NCBI RefSeq assembly: GCF_003148845.1
Contig: NZ_QGHA01000001.1
Location: 620,001 to 684,000, forward strand
Length of the DNA stretch: 64,000 bases
Source of the DNA: Mucilaginibacter oryzae
Lineage (GTDB): Bacteria; Bacteroidota; Bacteroidia; Sphingobacteriales; Sphingobacteriaceae
Direction of reading: 5' to 3'
The stretch's first letter is position 1, and each line of letters starts with the position of its first letter. The position numbers and the translations under genes were made by a program. The notes beneath the pieces were generated by a model. That model did no database searches. It was not told the origin of the DNA and saw nothing but the letters and a program-made list of their open reading frames with translations. This document shows, piece after piece, positions 61,113 to 64,000 of this stretch.

Positions 61113-62603
61113 ATGGATTCACTTTCGGAATTAATAAACCTGCTAAATAACCATGATAAAAAACTATTTAAAGCATTTTTAGAGCGAAAAAACAAACGGG
61201 CGGATGTTAAAAACCTGCAGTTGTTTAATTTAATTGAAACTGACGATATCAGTAACCTCAACAAACTTTATAATAACGAAAAAAATAAAGATGCCTACCA
61301 CGCTTTGCGCAAAAGGCTACAGGATAATCTGGTGCTTTTTTTATCGCAGAAAACTTTTGAAGGTACCCATTCAGATACTTACGAGGCTTTACGCCTGGTA
61401 GTGGCCGGCCGCTTTTTGCTGGAAAACGATGTACCCAAAATTGCCTTTAAATGCCTGGATAAAGCCGAAACCCTTGCCGCCCGACTGGAACAGTTTAATT
61501 TATTGAATGAGCTGTTGTTATTAAAGATACAATACGCGCACCTGCCGGGAGCTGAAGATTTTGAAGCCTTAACCGCGCGCTTTCTGCAAAACCAGCTGCA
61601 TATGCAGCGCGAGGCCAGGCTTAATCTGGCCTACGCCTTTTTAAGACAGGAACTGCAGCAGATCCACCTGAAAGGGAAGATCGTTAACCTGACCAGCCTG
61701 ATGATCAAAACCATCCGTAAATACAGGATCGCCGCCGAGGATTTGATGACCTATAAATCAATCTACCAGATTTTGTTTATAGCAAGTGAATATGCCGACA
61801 TACAGCAAAATTACGCGTTGATAGAACGTTACATTAACCGTACCGGCAAGTTTATACAAAACCAGCGAATTGAAAAACACGCCTATCTTTTTTACCATAT
61901 CTCCATCCTGTACTTTTTGGCAAACTTCCACCTGCGGCAAAAAGATTTTGTAAAAAGCATAGCGTATCTTAAAGAAATGGATGTTTTAATGGGTGCCGAT
62001 AGCCATTACCACAGGCTGTTTTACTTACGTTACCAATTGCTTTCGGCCCTTAACCGGTTTTTTACCGGTTTTGCAGGCCAGGCCATCGCGCAATTGCAGG
62101 AATCGCTCTCCGGTACTAACAACCGTTCAAAACCGGCCGATATTGAGGATTTACGCATATGCCTTGCCATGTTTCTGGCTTTATGCAACGACAGGGGAAG
62201 TTTGAAGCAACTGGCTTTACTTACCCGCACTGATGCCTGGTACGAAAAGAAACTGGGCATGCTTTGGACCATCCGAAAAAGCCTGATGGAAATTTTGGTG
62301 CAGGCACAGTTCGCCAACATTGAGGTTGCCATGTCGCGTTTAAACAGTTTTAGGAGAAGGTATAAGAAGTACCTGCTGAAAACTTCGGAAGAGCGGGTGC
62401 TGGTATTTTTAGGACTTGTTGAAAACTACCTGCTAAAGCCTGATATTGCTATTGAACCTTCATACAAAAAAGCGGTTTTAACCTTTGTTGATGAACCGGG
62501 GAATAACGACCTGTTTACATTGAGTTTTATTGCCTGGTTAATGGCAAGATGGGATAAACGGACGGCTTACCAGGTGGTTTTGGGGTTGGTATCACAATAC
62601 TGA
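61113..62603 (+). CDS. Large helical-repeat protein of unknown function
   Basis: A 496-residue protein from ATG 61113 (MDSLSELINLLNNHDKKLFK); an upstream TTG start would add 10 residues. It is almost entirely alpha-helical with TPR-like pairs (AFKCLDKAETLAARLEQFNL near 133; AYLFYHISILYFLANFHLRQ near 260) and high Leu content, but no signal peptide, membrane helix or catalytic motif. It probably acts as a scaffold. The family is not recognised; similar cytosolic proteins occur in Sphingobacteriaceae. Confidence 0.8.
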   Translation: MDSLSELINLLNNHDKKLFKAFLERKNKRADVKNLQLFNLIETDDISNLNKLYNNEKNKDAYHALRKRLQDNLVLFLSQKTFEGTHSDTYEALRLVVAGRFLLENDVPKIAFKCLDKAETLAARLEQFNLLNELLLLKIQYAHLPGAEDFEALTARFLQNQLHMQREARLNLAYAFLRQELQQIHLKGKIVNLTSLMIKTIRKYRIAAEDLMTYKSIYQILFIASEYADIQQNYALIERYINRTGKFIQNQRIEKHAYLFYHISILYFLANFHLRQKDFVKSIAYLKEMDVLMGADSHYHRLFYLRYQLLSALNRFFTGFAGQAIAQLQESLSGTNNRSKPADIEDLRICLAMFLALCNDRGSLKQLALLTRTDAWYEKKLGMLWTIRKSLMEILVQAQFANIEVAMSRLNSFRRRYKKYLLKTSEERVLVFLGLVENYLLKPDIAIEPSYKKAVLTFVDEPGNNDLFTLSFIAWLMARWDKRTAYQVVLGLVSQY

Positions 62604-62722
62604 CCAAATGCATAATTAAAGCTTCACTTTAACTTATTGAGTAACCACATGATACCAAAATGATGGCAACGTAACGCCTTTGAAGCTTGGAACCGAATAG
62701 CAACCTGTAAAAACCGCTTATA

Positions 62723-62760
62723 ATAAAAGCCTTTAATCTTTCAACTAAAGGCTTTTATTT
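62723..62760. terminator. Bidirectional terminator between convergent genes
   Basis: ATAAAAGCCTTTA (62723-62735), loop ATCTTTCAAC, TAAAGGCTTTTAT (62746-62758): 13 perfect pairs with T tracts on both strands. Confidence 0.85.
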
Positions 62761-62862
62761 CCTGGTTTCAGCAAGGCCGCTTAACCATCCATTCAGTACC
62801 TGCGGGTATTGAATCTGCGGTTAAAACAGGGCCTGTTTATCGAGGGACTTATCATCAAAACA

Positions 62863-64000
62863 TTACAAATACAAAGCCCATTTTTTATAAATATCCATAC
62901 AAACCTGCACGGTGTTTCCGGATGGTGTTGAGGGATAGTGTTGTGTTGTTTGAGTTTTACCGGTCCAGTCCCAGTCAAATTTGGCGCGTAATTTATTAAT
63001 GGCCTTCATATCCGGTTCTGAGCCGGTTTTGATGGTTTTCCGTAATTCGTTAAAAAACAAATCCCAACGTAATTTATAATACGAACCGATCAGGCCCGAC
63101 CAATCTTTCGAGGCATAGTCTGAATTTACATTATCCTCACCACCCCAGGTAGTAATCAGCACACGGGCGCTTTTTTCATAATAATCTTTCTCCGCTTCAG
63201 TTTTTCCGAATGCCCTTGCCTGCTCAAGCCATGAGCCCAGTAAAAATTCGGTCTGGGTTCCGGTTAATTTATCAACATCATCACAAATATCATCAAACAA
63301 GGCAGTGAACTTATTAAAGGCAACTTCATTTTTAGCATAGTAGGCATTGCTGATAGAATCGCGGATTGACAGGGCCAGGTTAGCCAATACCTGCTTTTCT
63401 ACCACCACCAGGTCGCGCTGGTAATGAGCAGAACGTTTGGAAACCGAATCGGCAAGGAATAGGCCCGGTAATATATTGGCCAAAGCCTGGTAATCATAAC
63501 TGCTCAACGACGAATAATCGCCATGCCCCTTCAGCATCGGTTTGGATTGGATGATATTGCCCAAACCAACCCCCGAAACCTGGTTGTTATACACCAGCGG
63601 CAAAAGCTTTGCCCACACCGCCTGCACGGCCGCGTCATTATTGCCTGCCCTGCTGGCGGCGTATTTTTTAATCCAATCCTTAGTATTGATGGCATCTTTG
63701 TTCCAGGCATAATCAAACACCCACTCAAACATAAAATCATTAATCCCAAAACCCTCAAGGGTTGATCCGATACCCGCCATTTGACGGCTGTTGGGATCAT
63801 TTTCGGCTGCAGGCAGCAGCCTGGCTACTTTTAAAAGCGGCGCTGCCATTTGTGTATTACCTCCAAAATTACCGAGGTAACACCAAATATACGGCGCGTT
63901 AAAAAAGCCGTCGGTAGGGCGCCATATTTCAGTATGTTCGCCGAAATAGTCAAGCAAAATCATTTTGTTTGCCGGCACCGCTTTAATCATGGCCTCCAGG
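62863..64000 (-). CDS. GH89 alpha-N-acetylglucosaminidase (partial, 5' end outside window)
   Basis: The frame is open to the window edge, giving at least 378 residues. The visible part covers the end of the TIM barrel and the C-terminal helical domain of NAGLU-type enzymes: MILLDYFGEHTEIWRPTDGF, PYIWCYLGNFGGNTQMAAPL, STLEGFGINDFMFEWVFDYA (with the catalytic-region Glu) and the late WGGEDNVNSDYASKDWSGLI, GSYYKLRWDLFFNEL. It removes terminal alpha-linked GlcNAc, as in heparan fragments or GlcNAc-alpha-1,4-Gal capped glycans. The strand and position suggest a glycan locus that continues to the right. Confidence 0.9.
   Translation of the reverse strand, partial: LEAMIKAVPANKMILLDYFGEHTEIWRPTDGFFNAPYIWCYLGNFGGNTQMAAPLLKVARLLPAAENDPNSRQMAGIGSTLEGFGINDFMFEWVFDYAWNKDAINTKDWIKKYAASRAGNNDAAVQAVWAKLLPLVYNNQVSGVGLGNIIQSKPMLKGHGDYSSLSSYDYQALANILPGLFLADSVSKRSAHYQRDLVVVEKQVLANLALSIRDSISNAYYAKNEVAFNKFTALFDDICDDVDKLTGTQTEFLLGSWLEQARAFGKTEAEKDYYEKSARVLITTWGGEDNVNSDYASKDWSGLIGSYYKLRWDLFFNELRKTIKTGSEPDMKAINKLRAKFDWDWTGKTQTTQHYPSTPSGNTVQVCMDIYKKWALYL

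Noticed and set aside
1..64000. tRNA or rRNA genes and riboswitches
   Set aside because: No cloverleaf with the TTCGANNC arm and CCA-side pairing was found, and no known riboswitch core was seen before purL, lysC or lysA.

Overview
The window looks like the chromosome of a Bacteroidota member, most likely a soil or plant-associated Sphingobacteriaceae close to Mucilaginibacter or Pedobacter. The reasons are three SusC/SusD pairs, a FecI-type sigma/FecR regulator pair, a Bacteroidota-type ClpP, and several exact or near matches to the Bacteroidota promoter (TTTG, about 19 bases, TAnnTTTG). There are no rRNA, tRNA, CRISPR, insertion-sequence or phage structural genes. Genus assignment is inference from protein style, not from a search.

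Layout. 1-7.1 kb: the 3' end of mutS2, a VOC protein, a secreted CE2-like esterase, a duplicated palindromic cassette, a disordered acidic protein, a 3-oxoacid CoA-transferase pair (scoA/scoB) split by a 25-bp inverted repeat, a metal-type VOC protein and purL. 7.3-15.8 kb (minus strand): a small alpha-mannoside utilisation locus (SusC, SusD, GH92, secreted GDPD), ending in an orphan SUKH immunity-type gene. 16-20.5 kb: two secreted proteins, an unusual cut-down D-lactate-dehydrogenase-like protein behind a Crp/Fnr-type palindrome, a small membrane protein and a GH24 lysozyme. 20.6-34.8 kb: a large sigma/FecR-controlled operon with two SusC/SusD pairs and a DUF1735 lipoprotein but no hydrolase; a VapC-type toxin-antitoxin pair sits on the opposite strand between the sigma and FecR genes.

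35-43 kb: small unknown proteins (one of only 55 aa), YjbQ, a Nudix-type regulator with a dead catalytic box, a TPR histidine kinase, a creatininase-family protein, then an ECF sigma / soluble anti-sigma-like / ClpP operon. 43-49 kb: lysC and lysA (lysA carries an in-frame low-complexity insert), a HAD phosphatase, a GAF-PAS protein ending in an isolated HisKA domain, a cold-shock protein and a YtxH protein. 49-64 kb: an M1 peptidase, a DUF892 protein, a DUF2027-Smr protein, two tandem GH29 fucosidases, a stress-type cluster of small genes (disordered peptide, lipoprotein, DUF3175, YetF), YiaA, a helical-repeat protein and the 3' part of a GH89 alpha-N-acetylglucosaminidase.

Together the loci suggest a glycan-degrading heterotroph whose enzymes (GH92, GH29 x2, GH89, CE2) remove alpha-linked caps from complex glycans. 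The most interesting leads are the ClpP linked to a soluble sigma/anti-sigma pair, the NAD-domain-less LDH-like protein with a Cys cluster and class-I-like Crp/Fnr site, and two candidate small RNAs with promoter and terminator but no ORF (about 46.80-46.92 and 51.30-51.36 kb).
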